In this document: positions 9,388 through 17,132 of the stretch, one piece after another
Layout: each line of letters starts with the position of its first letter
Position numbering within the stretch: position 1 is the first letter of the stretch
From: JANYCO01 sp035535995
GTDB lineage: Bacteria > Bacteroidota > Bacteroidia > Cytophagales > Cytophagaceae
Assembly: GCA_035535995.1 (NCBI GenBank)
Contig: DATLOZ010000002.1
Coordinates: 62,001-126,000 of the forward strand
Reading direction: 5' to 3'
Length of the DNA stretch: 64,000 nt
Notes under the pieces: generated by a model
What the model was told of the DNA's origin: nothing
Seen by the model: only the letters and a program-made list of their open reading frames with translations
The model's database searches: none
Position numbers and translations under genes: made by a program

Positions 9388-9460
9388 TGGTGTCGAGTGG
9401 AATCGAACCACCGACACAAGGATTTTCAGTCCTTTGCTCTACCAACTGAGCTACGACACC
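9388..9460 (-). tRNA. tRNA-Phe (GAA anticodon)
   Basis: The minus-strand sequence folds as a 73-nt cloverleaf: acceptor GGTGTCG/CGACACC with discriminator A, D arm GCTC/GAGC, anticodon stem AAGGA/TCCTT with loop CTGAAAA (anticodon GAA), variable GTGTC, and T arm GGTGG-TTCGATT-CCACT. The 3' CCA is not encoded. Short reading frames across this 387-bp gap (9156-9542) are spurious; the remaining sequence is AT-rich. Confidence 0.97.
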
Positions 9461-9542
9461 ATCCTCCCGTTTGGGATTGCAAAGATATGATTAATTTTTA
9501 TTTTCAAAAAAATATTCTCTAATATTATAGAAAATTATTCTT

Positions 9543-10868
9543 ATGGCTTATTTACCTCAGATATTATTCATAATCGCCTTTAGCATAGCAAATTATTTTA
9601 TCTTCAAAAGCATAGGCCGTATCCGTAAAAATATTTTGCTGGGCAAAGACATAGACCGGAGCGACCGCAGGGCTGAGCGTTTCAAGAAAATGTTGCTCAT
9701 TGCCTTTGGTCAGAAGAAGATGTTTAAGAAACCAATTCCTGCCCTTCTTCACTTATTTATATACCTGGGCTTTCTGATCGTCAACATCGAAATGCTGGAG
9801 ATCGGTCTTGATGGGGTGTTCGGTACACACAGAATTTTTGCACCGTTCCTGGGTATGTTTTATCCTGTGCTGATCACTATTTTCGAATTCTTCGCAGTGG
9901 CAGTACTCGTTACCTGTTCTATTTTTCTGATCCGGAGAAACATCTTGCATGTCAAGCGTTTTAACGGAATCGAAATGACCCGTCCACCGAAAATAGATGC
10001 CAATATTATTCTTATCAGTGAGATCTTTTTGATGATTGCCTTCCTTACCATGAACGCTGCCGACGCAAGTTTACAAGCAAAGGGCGTACATCATTACTTC
10101 GCTACAGGCGATTTCTTTTTCAGCGGCTTGCTGAAAGGTGCGCTGGCAGGACTTCCGGAAGGCGCGCTGATCATGCTTGAGCGTGGCTGCTGGTGGTTTC
10201 ATATTCTTGGAGTAATGGCTTTCGCCAACTATGTACTTTGGGATTCCAAACACCTGCATATCTTCCTGGCTTTTCCGAATACTTATTATAGTAAACTTGA
10301 ACCTGCCGGAAAATTCACCAACATGCCTGAAGTAACGCACGAAGTAAAACTTATGCTCAACCTTCCGGTAGAAACTACAGAAAATGCCAATCCTGCAGCG
10401 CCTGGAAAATTCGGAGCCAAAGACGTGACAGACCTCACCTGGAAAAATATTCTTGAATCTTATACCTGCACCGAATGCGGCCGCTGTACGCAGCAATGTC
10501 CGGCAAACATCACAGGCAAAAAACTTTCTCCGCGTAAGATCATGATGGATACACGTGCGCGCGCAGAAGAACTGGGGATCGAACGAGAGAAAAATGGAAA
10601 AGATTTCGACGACGGAAAATCTCTTCTGGGTACTTATATCACTGATGAAGAAATCCTGGCCTGCACTACCTGCAATGCCTGCGTAGAAGCTTGCCCGGTA
10701 AACATCGATCCGGTAGACATTATCATGCAGCTGCGTCGTTATAAGATCATGGAAGAATCTCAAATGCCGCAAAGCTGGCAGATGATGACCTCAAACATTG
10801 AAAACAATTTCGCTCCATGGAAATTCTCCCCTGCCGACCGCTTCAACTGGGCGCAGAAGGTGGAATAA
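9543..10868 (+). CDS. Membrane-anchored 4Fe-4S protein, HdrC/NarI-like fusion
   Basis: The first 230 residues carry about five or six membrane segments, as in heme-b or quinone-interacting NarI-like subunits. The C-terminal part has two ferredoxin-type motifs, CTECGRCTQQCP (near residue 307) and CTTCNACVEACP (near residue 378). With the cysteine-rich HdrB-like protein encoded just downstream it forms a widespread Bacteroidota pair usually labelled heterodisulfide-reductase-like. Such pairs move electrons between a soluble redox partner and the membrane quinone pool; the true substrate is unknown, and these organisms do not make CoM or CoB. The ATG at 9543 begins the first membrane segment directly. 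Confidence 0.8.
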   Translation: MAYLPQILFIIAFSIANYFIFKSIGRIRKNILLGKDIDRSDRRAERFKKMLLIAFGQKKMFKKPIPALLHLFIYLGFLIVNIEMLEIGLDGVFGTHRIFAPFLGMFYPVLITIFEFFAVAVLVTCSIFLIRRNILHVKRFNGIEMTRPPKIDANIILISEIFLMIAFLTMNAADASLQAKGVHHYFATGDFFFSGLLKGALAGLPEGALIMLERGCWWFHILGVMAFANYVLWDSKHLHIFLAFPNTYYSKLEPAGKFTNMPEVTHEVKLMLNLPVETTENANPAAPGKFGAKDVTDLTWKNILESYTCTECGRCTQQCPANITGKKLSPRKIMMDTRARAEELGIEREKNGKDFDDGKSLLGTYITDEEILACTTCNACVEACPVNIDPVDIIMQLRRYKIMEESQMPQSWQMMTSNIENNFAPWKFSPADRFNWAQKVE

Positions 10869-10869
10869 A

Positions 10870-10933
10870 TTATAAATTATGAGTTATGAATGTTGAATTA
10901 ATTCATAACTCATAATTCAACATTCATAATTAT
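10870..10933. repeat. TTATGAGTTATGAATGTTGAA-family palindromic element, copy 1
   Basis: AT-rich element made of the words TTATGAGTTATGAATG and GAATTATGA on one arm and their complements (CATTCATAACTCATAA, TTCAACATTCATAATT) on the other. It fills the gap between the two Fe-S genes and starts 1 nt after the first gene's stop codon. Related copies are at 26855, 47421 and twice in 55475-55770. Confidence 0.8.
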
Positions 10934-10941
10934 CAAACTAT

Positions 10942-11727
10942 ATGAACAACGTACCATTAATCTCCGAGCTGGCTGCCAAAGGCGAAACTCCTGACGTCCT
11001 TTTCTGGGTAGGCTGTGCCGGATCTTTTGACGAGCGTGCAAAATCCATCACTGTGGCTTTTGTAAAAATTTTAAATCACCTGAAAATAAACTACGCCGTA
11101 CTCGGCCCGGAAGAAGCCTGCACCGGCGATCCCGCCAAGCGCGCAGGAAATGAATTCCTTTTCCAGATGCAAGCGATGTCGAACATCCAGGTATTGAATG
11201 CTTACAACGTAAAAAAGATCATCACTACTTGTCCGCACTGTTTTAATACGATCAAAAATGAATACCCCTCGCTGGGCGGCCAGTACGAAGTGATGCACCA
11301 CGCTTCCTTTCTTCAACAGTTGATCAACGAAGGAAAATTGAAGATGAAAGAAGGCGGCGAATTCAAAGGTAAAAAGATCACTTACCACGACTCCTGCTAT
11401 CTTGGCCGTGCCAACGGCATCTACGAAGCGCCGCGCCAGGTACTTGAATTGCTGGATGCAGAGCTGGTAGAAATGAAACGTTGTCGCACCACCGGACTTT
11501 GCTGCGGAGCGGGCGGAGCACAAATGTTTAAAGAACCTGAGAAAGGTAAAAAAGATATTAATATTGAACGCACGGAAGAAGCCCTGGGTACAGGCGCTGA
11601 GATCATCGCGTCCAACTGTCCTTTCTGCATGACCATGCTTTCCGATGGTGTAAAAAATAAGGAAAAAGAAGCGACAGTGAAAGTGTATGACATTGCTGAA
11701 TTGATCGCGAAAAGTAACCTGGAATAA
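10942..11727 (+). CDS. Cysteine-rich (CCG-domain) Fe-S protein, HdrB/LutA-like
   Basis: The 261-residue soluble protein contains two CCG modules: WVGCAGS then TTCPHCFNTIKNEYP near residue 93, and YHDSCYLGR, GLCCGAGGAQMFKE and SNCPFCMTM. The signature of C, CC/CxG and CxxC binds an unusual non-cubane [4Fe-4S] site in HdrB and is shared with LutA/GlpC-like proteins. It follows the membrane Fe-S protein and very likely forms a complex with it. The first module has C in place of the usual CCG pair (EEACTGDP), so only the second module is canonical. Confidence 0.82.
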   Translation: MNNVPLISELAAKGETPDVLFWVGCAGSFDERAKSITVAFVKILNHLKINYAVLGPEEACTGDPAKRAGNEFLFQMQAMSNIQVLNAYNVKKIITTCPHCFNTIKNEYPSLGGQYEVMHHASFLQQLINEGKLKMKEGGEFKGKKITYHDSCYLGRANGIYEAPRQVLELLDAELVEMKRCRTTGLCCGAGGAQMFKEPEKGKKDINIERTEEALGTGAEIIASNCPFCMTMLSDGVKNKEKEATVKVYDIAELIAKSNLE

Positions 11728-11814
11728 TTATGAATTTATGGTCATGCGATAGGAACTATAAAACTCAGAAGTTGTTTACAAACTAAAATTTACCCAGGAT
11801 TAAATCTTATACTC

Positions 11815-12300
11815 ATGACTGATCTGTTTCCTTCCATGCCCGAAACCTCCCGCATCTGGATCTACCAGGCCAATCGGTTGATGACAGAAAATGAAGAGGC
11901 TGTTCTAAAAGAAAAAGCCGAGGGGTTTGTCAGATCCTGGGAAAGTCATGGCAGTCGCTTGAAAGCTGATTTTGTCATCCTTCATCATCTTTTTCTTATT
12001 TTTTCAGTAGATGAAAACCAACACGAAGCCAGCGGATGTTCCATTAACAAGTCTGTACATTTTGTGAAAGACGTACAGGAAGCACTAGGTCTTAATTTTT
12101 TTGACCGGACCCTGGTCAGTTATTTTGATTCAGAGGCAAGACTTCGACTTATGCCCATGGGCCAAATAAAAGAAGAGATCGCATCCGGGGATATGAATTT
12201 TAATACACTAACTTTCAATAATTTAGTAAATAATTTACAAGACTTAAGAGCAAATTGGATCGTTCCGGCCGGACAAAATTGGATGGCAAGATTCTTTTGA
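11815..12300 (+). CDS. Conserved Bacteroidota protein of unknown function
   Basis: This 161-residue soluble protein has no Walker motifs, signal peptide or membrane segment. Similar Bacteroidota proteins are often labelled 'ABC transporter ATPase', but no ATPase motif is present here. Visible features are IWIYQANRLMTENEE near the start, FVILHHLFLIFSVDEN, an acidic turn, and a C-terminal ANWIVPAGQNWMARFF rich in Trp. It is 87 bp after the Fe-S genes and 144 bp before the PorE-like gene and may be transcribed alone. I cannot assign a function. Confidence 0.6.
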   Translation: MTDLFPSMPETSRIWIYQANRLMTENEEAVLKEKAEGFVRSWESHGSRLKADFVILHHLFLIFSVDENQHEASGCSINKSVHFVKDVQEALGLNFFDRTLVSYFDSEARLRLMPMGQIKEEIASGDMNFNTLTFNNLVNNLQDLRANWIVPAGQNWMARFF

Positions 12301-12444
12301 TCGAATACTTTTGTACTATTTAAACTTTGATTTTTTAAAATTTTAGAGCTAAAATCTGTTTTTTTTACAAAAATAATTAACTTGCGTTGCTTAAGTTTCA
12401 TAAGACTTTAATTAAATTTCAATCAAGATCTAATTTTTGCAACA

Positions 12445-14421
12445 ATGAATAAATTAATTTACGCAAGTGTACTTGCGCTCGCATTTATGGTATTTAGCTG
12501 CGCGCCTAAGGCTACTAAATACATGAACAAAGGCAAGCAGGATTTTGAAGAAGCTGAATACCAATTCGCTATCGAAAATTTTCAAACCGCACTAAGTAAA
12601 GGCGGGCCTTCCAATGATTGCAATTATTATATCGCTGAATCTTATAGAAGATCCAACAGGATTCACGAGTCCGAACAATACTATAAGAAAGCTATTGACG
12701 GCGGTACTACTGAAGAGGATGCTTATTTTTACCATGCCATGGCTATGAAGTCCAATGGAAACTACGAAGGGGCAACCAACCAATTCAAAAACTATATCAA
12801 CATAGGCACTAATTTTGACCTCATTAACAAAGCAAAAGCCGAACTTGCCAACCTGAAGGTCATCAACGACATTATCTCCAAAAAATCTTATTATAAAGTT
12901 TACAACATCGATAAGCTGAATACCGAAGATGCTGAGTATTCTCCTTATTACTACAACGATAAACTGTACTTCACCTCTTCCAGAGGCGCAGATAAAATGC
13001 ACGCTGCTACCAATACTGGTTTCACCGATCTTTACGAATACATTTTCGATGGTACTGACAAATTCTCCGGACAGGCAAAAAGACTACCAGAGGAGATCAA
13101 TACTGCAGATGCGCACGAAGCTTCTTGCGTATTTACTGACAACGGTAAAACAATAATCTTCTCCCGTGGTAACAACGGAAGTAAAAAAGGAGCAAAAGAC
13201 GTACAGATCTATACCTCTAAAATAGGCGCCGACGGCAAATGGACCGAAGCTGTGCCTATCGAAGCAATCAACGATGTAAACGCATGGAACTCTTGCCCAG
13301 CACTTTCTAAAGATGGCAAAACGCTTTACTTTTCTTCCAACAGAGAAAATGGTTCCGGTGGCGCAGATATTTACAAATCCGAATTACAGCCAGATGGCAA
13401 CTGGGGTACTCCCGTAAACTTAGGCGCTCCAATCAATACCAAAGGAAGTGAATGGTTCCCTTATGTTTCTCCGGAAGGCGTATTCTACTTCTCTTCTGAC
13501 GGACACCCTACACTAGGTGCTATGGACCTTTTCCGTGTGAAAACCGGTGCAGATGGAAAAGCAGTAGTAGAAAACCTTGGTACTCCTACCAATACCAGCT
13601 ACGACGATTTCGCAATCTTCTACAAAGATTCTACCATAGGATTCTTCACTTCCAACAGACCTGGCGGAAAAGGTGATGATGATATCTACGAATTCCTTGA
13701 CGAGTCTAAGATCAAATTTGCTCACTACATTCTTGACCTGACTTCTGTTTACAAAAGCGATAGCAGCGAAACAGTCTTGGATAATACCACTGTGAAGATC
13801 GTAAACGAAAAAGGCGATACACTTGAAACAATCGCTACCGATGCAGCTGGTAAATACAAAAAAGAACTGGACCCAGGTACTTACAAACTAGTAGCTTCTA
13901 AAAACGGCTTCCTTACAGATGTAAAAGATGTGACACTTTCTAAAGTTTCCAACGATCAACTGAAAGCCGGTGACAACGATATCGTAACAGCCGTAAAAGT
14001 AGAGCTTCGCAAAAAAGAAATTACTGTAGGACCTGGCGAATTCCTTGTCCGCAATATTTATTACGACTACGACAAAGCTGATATCCGCCCGGATGCCGCG
14101 CTTGAATTGAACAAATTGGTAGAGTTCCTAAAACTTAACCCAGACATCAGGATAGAGTTAGGTTCACATACCGACGAAAGAGGTTCAGACAAATACAATA
14201 TGGCACTTTCTCAAAGAAGAGCACAGTCTGCTGTAAACTATATCATTTCTAAAGGAATTGCTAAAAACAGAATTACAGCGAAAGGTTACGGAGAATCTAA
14301 ATTGAAGATCAAAAATGCTCAAACAGAAGAAGAGCATCAAACCAACCGTAGAACTACTTTCAGAATCACAGGCATTGATGAAAAGAAAATGAAAGTAAAC
14401 AACCCTGACGAAGAGAAATAA
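12445..14421 (+). CDS. PorE-like OmpA-family lipoprotein (TPR, PD40 propeller, CRD, OmpA domains)
   Basis: The 658-residue protein begins with a lipoprotein signal peptide (MVFSC at the lipobox). TPR-like repeats follow at about 25-125, then PD40/WD40-like beta-propeller repeats (SPYYYNDKLYFTSSRG, CPALSKDGKTLYFSS, PDGNWGTPVNLG), a carboxypeptidase-regulatory-like domain near 430-510, and a C-terminal OmpA domain with SHTDERGSDKYNMALSQRRA, which holds the Asp and Arg that bind diaminopimelate. This domain order is that of PorE, the T9SS lipoprotein that tethers the machinery to peptidoglycan in Porphyromonas. Bacteroidota carry several paralogs, so PorE identity is probable and not proven. Confidence 0.75.
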   Translation: MNKLIYASVLALAFMVFSCAPKATKYMNKGKQDFEEAEYQFAIENFQTALSKGGPSNDCNYYIAESYRRSNRIHESEQYYKKAIDGGTTEEDAYFYHAMAMKSNGNYEGATNQFKNYINIGTNFDLINKAKAELANLKVINDIISKKSYYKVYNIDKLNTEDAEYSPYYYNDKLYFTSSRGADKMHAATNTGFTDLYEYIFDGTDKFSGQAKRLPEEINTADAHEASCVFTDNGKTIIFSRGNNGSKKGAKDVQIYTSKIGADGKWTEAVPIEAINDVNAWNSCPALSKDGKTLYFSSNRENGSGGADIYKSELQPDGNWGTPVNLGAPINTKGSEWFPYVSPEGVFYFSSDGHPTLGAMDLFRVKTGADGKAVVENLGTPTNTSYDDFAIFYKDSTIGFFTSNRPGGKGDDDIYEFLDESKIKFAHYILDLTSVYKSDSSETVLDNTTVKIVNEKGDTLETIATDAAGKYKKELDPGTYKLVASKNGFLTDVKDVTLSKVSNDQLKAGDNDIVTAVKVELRKKEITVGPGEFLVRNIYYDYDKADIRPDAALELNKLVEFLKLNPDIRIELGSHTDERGSDKYNMALSQRRAQSAVNYIISKGIAKNRITAKGYGESKLKIKNAQTEEEHQTNRRTTFRITGIDEKKMKVNNPDEEK

Positions 14422-14435
14422 AAGATTTAACCCAT

Positions 14436-14472
14436 AAAAAAGGTCCTCCGGTTTTGCCAGAGGACCTTTTTT
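14436..14472 (+). terminator. Rho-independent terminator after the PorE-like gene
   Basis: AAAAAAGGTCCTC pairs with GAGGACCTTTTTT around an 11-nt loop, and the stem runs straight into a T-run. It lies 15 bp past the stop codon. Confidence 0.9.
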
Positions 14473-14563
14473 ATTTATTGTGAGTTGAAGTGGTGCCACA
14501 AATCCTTCTTCAGTATAATCATTCGTGTTATTCGTGGCACCACTATCCACTATATATGGAGGT

Positions 14564-14586
14564 TTGCCTTCAATATAGTACCTTTG
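14564..14586 (+). promoter_or_regulatory. Candidate promoter for purM
   Basis: TACCTTTG (14579-14586) matches the Bacteroidota -7 consensus TAnnTTTG, about 50 bp before purM. A TTG lies at 14564-14566, but the 12-bp spacing is shorter than the usual 17-23. Confidence 0.4.
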
Positions 14587-14638
14587 TAAAAAAGATCGTT
14601 TCCAATAACGAATAACCTAATAACAGATAATTTCCACA

Positions 14639-15802
14639 ATGGACGAACGCTATAATCAGCGCGGGGTTTCCGCTTCGAAAGAAGACGTACACAACGCGAT
14701 CAAAAATATCGACAAAGGAATTTTCCCAAATGCTTTCTGCAAAGTGATCCCCGATATCTTGGGAGGTGATCCTGAGTATTGCAACATCATGCACGCCGAC
14801 GGCGCGGGCACTAAATCTTCGCTGGCTTATCTCTACTGGAAAGAAACCGGCGACCTCTCCGTATGGAAAGGCATCGCACAAGACGCTATCGTTATGAATA
14901 CCGACGACCTGCTTTGCATCGGCGCTACCGATAAGATCCTTCTTTCTTCTACGATCGGAAGGAATAAAAATTTAGTGCCTGGTGAAGTGATTTCCGCCAT
15001 CATCAACGGCACGGAAGAAGTACTTGAAATGCTGCGCAGCTTTGGGGTAAACATCTACAGCACCGGAGGGGAAACTGCCGACGTAGGAGACCTGGTGCGC
15101 ACCATCATTGTAGACAGCACCGTTACCTGCCGCATGAAGCGCAGTGAAATTATTACCAATGAAAAAATAACAGCCGGACAAGTGATCGTGGGCTTTGCAT
15201 CTTATGGACAAGCAAGCTATGAAAGCGAATACAACGGCGGCATGGGCAGCAACGGCCTTACTTCTGCGCGACACGATGTGTTTTCAAAATTACTTTCTGA
15301 AAAATATCCTGAAAGTTTTGACCCTTCCGTACCGAAAGAACTGGTTTATTCCGGCAGTAAAAAACTGACCGACTCTTATGGCAACTTACCTGTAAACGTA
15401 GGCAAACTTGTGCTCTCTCCTACGCGTACCTATGCGCCAGTGGTGAAAGCAATCTTACAACAATATTCAGAAGTAATCGGTGGCATCATCCACTGCAGTG
15501 GCGGCGCGCAAACGAAGATCCTTCATTTTATCAATAACCTTCATATCATCAAAGACAATCTTTTTGATGTGCCTCCATTGTTCCGCCTCATCCAGGAAGA
15601 AAGCGGCACCGATTGGAAAGAGATGTACAAAGTATTCAACATGGGCCACCGCCTGGAAGTCTATATTGACGAGCAATACGCAAACGATCTGATCGCCATT
15701 GGAAAGTCATTCAACATCGATACCAGGATCATCGGAAGAGTAGAAAAATACGAAGGAAAGAAAGTAACGATCACACACCAGGGTAATACCTATCAATATT
15801 AA
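14639..15802 (+). CDS. purM: Phosphoribosylformylglycinamidine cyclo-ligase (AIR synthase), PurM
   Basis: This 387-residue protein of the PurM/AIR-synthase ATPase family closes the imidazole ring (FGAM to AIR) in purine synthesis. Visible signatures are HADGAGTKSSLAYLYW, MNTDDLLCIGA, STGGETADVGDLVRT and a C-terminal EVYIDEQYANDLIAIGKSF. It is about 40 residues longer than the E. coli enzyme, in line with the Bacteroidota form. It starts MDERYNQRGVS, which carries the conserved Y-x-x-x-G-V-x near the N-terminus. A HAD phosphatase gene follows after 4 bp, so they are co-transcribed. Confidence 0.85.
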   Translation: MDERYNQRGVSASKEDVHNAIKNIDKGIFPNAFCKVIPDILGGDPEYCNIMHADGAGTKSSLAYLYWKETGDLSVWKGIAQDAIVMNTDDLLCIGATDKILLSSTIGRNKNLVPGEVISAIINGTEEVLEMLRSFGVNIYSTGGETADVGDLVRTIIVDSTVTCRMKRSEIITNEKITAGQVIVGFASYGQASYESEYNGGMGSNGLTSARHDVFSKLLSEKYPESFDPSVPKELVYSGSKKLTDSYGNLPVNVGKLVLSPTRTYAPVVKAILQQYSEVIGGIIHCSGGAQTKILHFINNLHIIKDNLFDVPPLFRLIQEESGTDWKEMYKVFNMGHRLEVYIDEQYANDLIAIGKSFNIDTRIIGRVEKYEGKKVTITHQGNTYQY

Positions 15803-15806
15803 TCTT

Positions 15807-16451
15807 ATGAAATTTTCAGCCATCATCTTCGACATGGACGGCGTGCTTGTCGACAATAATGATTTTCACTACCGTTCTTTTGAAGTGTTTTGTAAAAAAT
15901 ATAAACTCACGCTTACACCGGAGATTTATAATACTTTCATTACAGGACGTACCAACGAAATGATCTTAAAATATTTTTTCGGAGAAAATATTACGCCTTC
16001 AGAAGTAGAACAACTGACGTACGAAAAAGAAGCGCTTTACCGGGAGCTCTACAAGCCATATATAAAGCCAGCTCCAGGACTAGCGAATTTTTTAGAAACA
16101 TCTTTTGAGAAAGGGATCAAATTCGCCGTAGCCAGCAACGGCCCGATTGAAAACATCGATTTTGTACTCGACGAAACAAACATCCGCAGCTACTTCAGCG
16201 TGATCGTAAATGCAAGCATGGTAAAACAAGGTAAACCTGCCCCCGATATTTACCTGAAAGCTGCAGAAATGCTGGGCAAAGACACCAAAGACTGTGTTGT
16301 ATTTGAAGATTCTCCTACAGGTATCCGCGCTGCATTGGCTGCACATATAAAAGTAATCGGCCTTACCACCACACACGCACCGCATGAATTGATCGGGACG
16401 GAATTTGTGGTAAAGGATTTTTCGGATGATAGATTGAATGAAATTGTCTAG
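15807..16451 (+). CDS. HAD-superfamily phosphatase (beta-phosphoglucomutase-like)
   Basis: The 214-residue protein has all four HAD motifs: FDMDGVLVDN (nucleophile and acid/base Asp) at residue 8, VASNGP for motif II, a Lys in KQGKPAPDIYLKAA for motif III, and VFEDSPTGIRAA for motif IV. A helical cap of subclass I lies between motifs I and II. This subgroup acts on small phosphosugars or phosphoglycolate-like metabolites; the substrate cannot be predicted. It is 4 bp downstream of purM. Confidence 0.85.
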   Translation: MKFSAIIFDMDGVLVDNNDFHYRSFEVFCKKYKLTLTPEIYNTFITGRTNEMILKYFFGENITPSEVEQLTYEKEALYRELYKPYIKPAPGLANFLETSFEKGIKFAVASNGPIENIDFVLDETNIRSYFSVIVNASMVKQGKPAPDIYLKAAEMLGKDTKDCVVFEDSPTGIRAALAAHIKVIGLTTTHAPHELIGTEFVVKDFSDDRLNEIV

Positions 16452-16460
16452 CCTCTTTAT

Positions 16461-16594
16461 TTGTCATTCAGAAGGAACCTTGTGCAGATCCAGTAGTAAG
16501 TTATTAAGCAAAATATTTTCTGCATTTCTATTAATTTTCGTTTTAAAAATTAACACCTGGAATTTCTACGCACAAGGTTCCTCCTGAATGACAA
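16461..16594. repeat. Inverted-repeat element, TTGTCATTCAGGAGGAACC family
   Basis: Arms 16461-16485 and 16570-16594 are 25 bp each with a single mismatch. They begin TTGTCATTCAG and end in CCTTGTGC. The element fills the gap between convergent genes. A solo arm is at 17104-17128 and a partial arm near 37063-37080. A small CAACTC/GAGTTG hairpin with T-run follows at 16592-16609. Confidence 0.8.
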
Positions 16595-16619
16595 CTCTTT
16601 TTTGAGTTGAAAATCCCGA

Positions 16620-17078
16620 TCAAACAAACTTCCATTCCTTAAACATCGCTGCCTGCCCTCTATAATGACCTTCACTGTCGGTGATGTTCCATAAAATAGT
16701 ATTATGAATGTGAAATCTTTTTCCGGATTTAGAAATACGAATTCCATTGTAATCATCCACATACCCTTTCTCCTGCGCACGCGCTAAGAGTCTCTCACGA
16801 TCGGATTGGGCCATGGGCTCCGCGGAAAGTCGGGAAGGAAGAATGGTAAATTCTTCCCAAGTCATTTCCCAAAGTTCTTGTGCTTTTTGGTTCGCAAAAT
16901 TAAAAACAGGATCGGATTCTGTGCCGTGCGAAACTACTACAAAAGGGGCTTCATATATTGCTTTCGCTAATTCTTCCCTTTTTAAATCTCCCAATACTAA
17001 AGGAGTTCCGGTGAGTTTGAAAAAACTTTCTGCCAAGGCAGTAATGTGCTGGATAATTTTGTCTGATAAAATCACCAT
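16620..17078 (-). CDS. MEKHLA-domain (PAS-related) protein
   Basis: This 152-residue soluble protein matches the stand-alone MEKHLA domain: DPVFNFANQKAQELWEMTW is followed by LPSRLSAEP, GYVDDYNGIRISKSGKRF and HNTILWNITDSEGHYRGQAA. The fold is PAS-like and probably binds a small ligand, but no function is established for stand-alone copies. No output domain is attached. It is flanked by two arms of the TTGTCATTCAG repeat family and lies downstream of proS on the same strand. Confidence 0.75.
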   Translation of the reverse strand: MVILSDKIIQHITALAESFFKLTGTPLVLGDLKREELAKAIYEAPFVVVSHGTESDPVFNFANQKAQELWEMTWEEFTILPSRLSAEPMAQSDRERLLARAQEKGYVDDYNGIRISKSGKRFHIHNTILWNITDSEGHYRGQAAMFKEWKFV

Positions 17079-17103
17079 TGTAAGGATGGATGTTTAGAAA
17101 CTT

Positions 17104-17128
17104 TTGTCATTCAGGATGAACCTTGTTC
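17104..17128. repeat. Solo arm of the TTGTCATTCAGGAGGAACC repeat family
   Basis: TTGTCATTCAGGATGAACCT and the following TGTTC match the arms at 16461 and 16570 with few differences. It sits between the proS stop codon and the MEKHLA gene start. Confidence 0.6.
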
Positions 17129-17132
17129 TGAC

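Noticed and set aside
9113..9490. Plus-strand frame reading across the tRNA-Phe region
   Set aside because: It covers the complete tRNA and its terminator, and overlaps the preceding gene end.
10071..10772. 233-codon antisense frame in the membrane Fe-S gene
   Set aside because: It covers the ferredoxin motifs of the real gene and shows no domain of its own.
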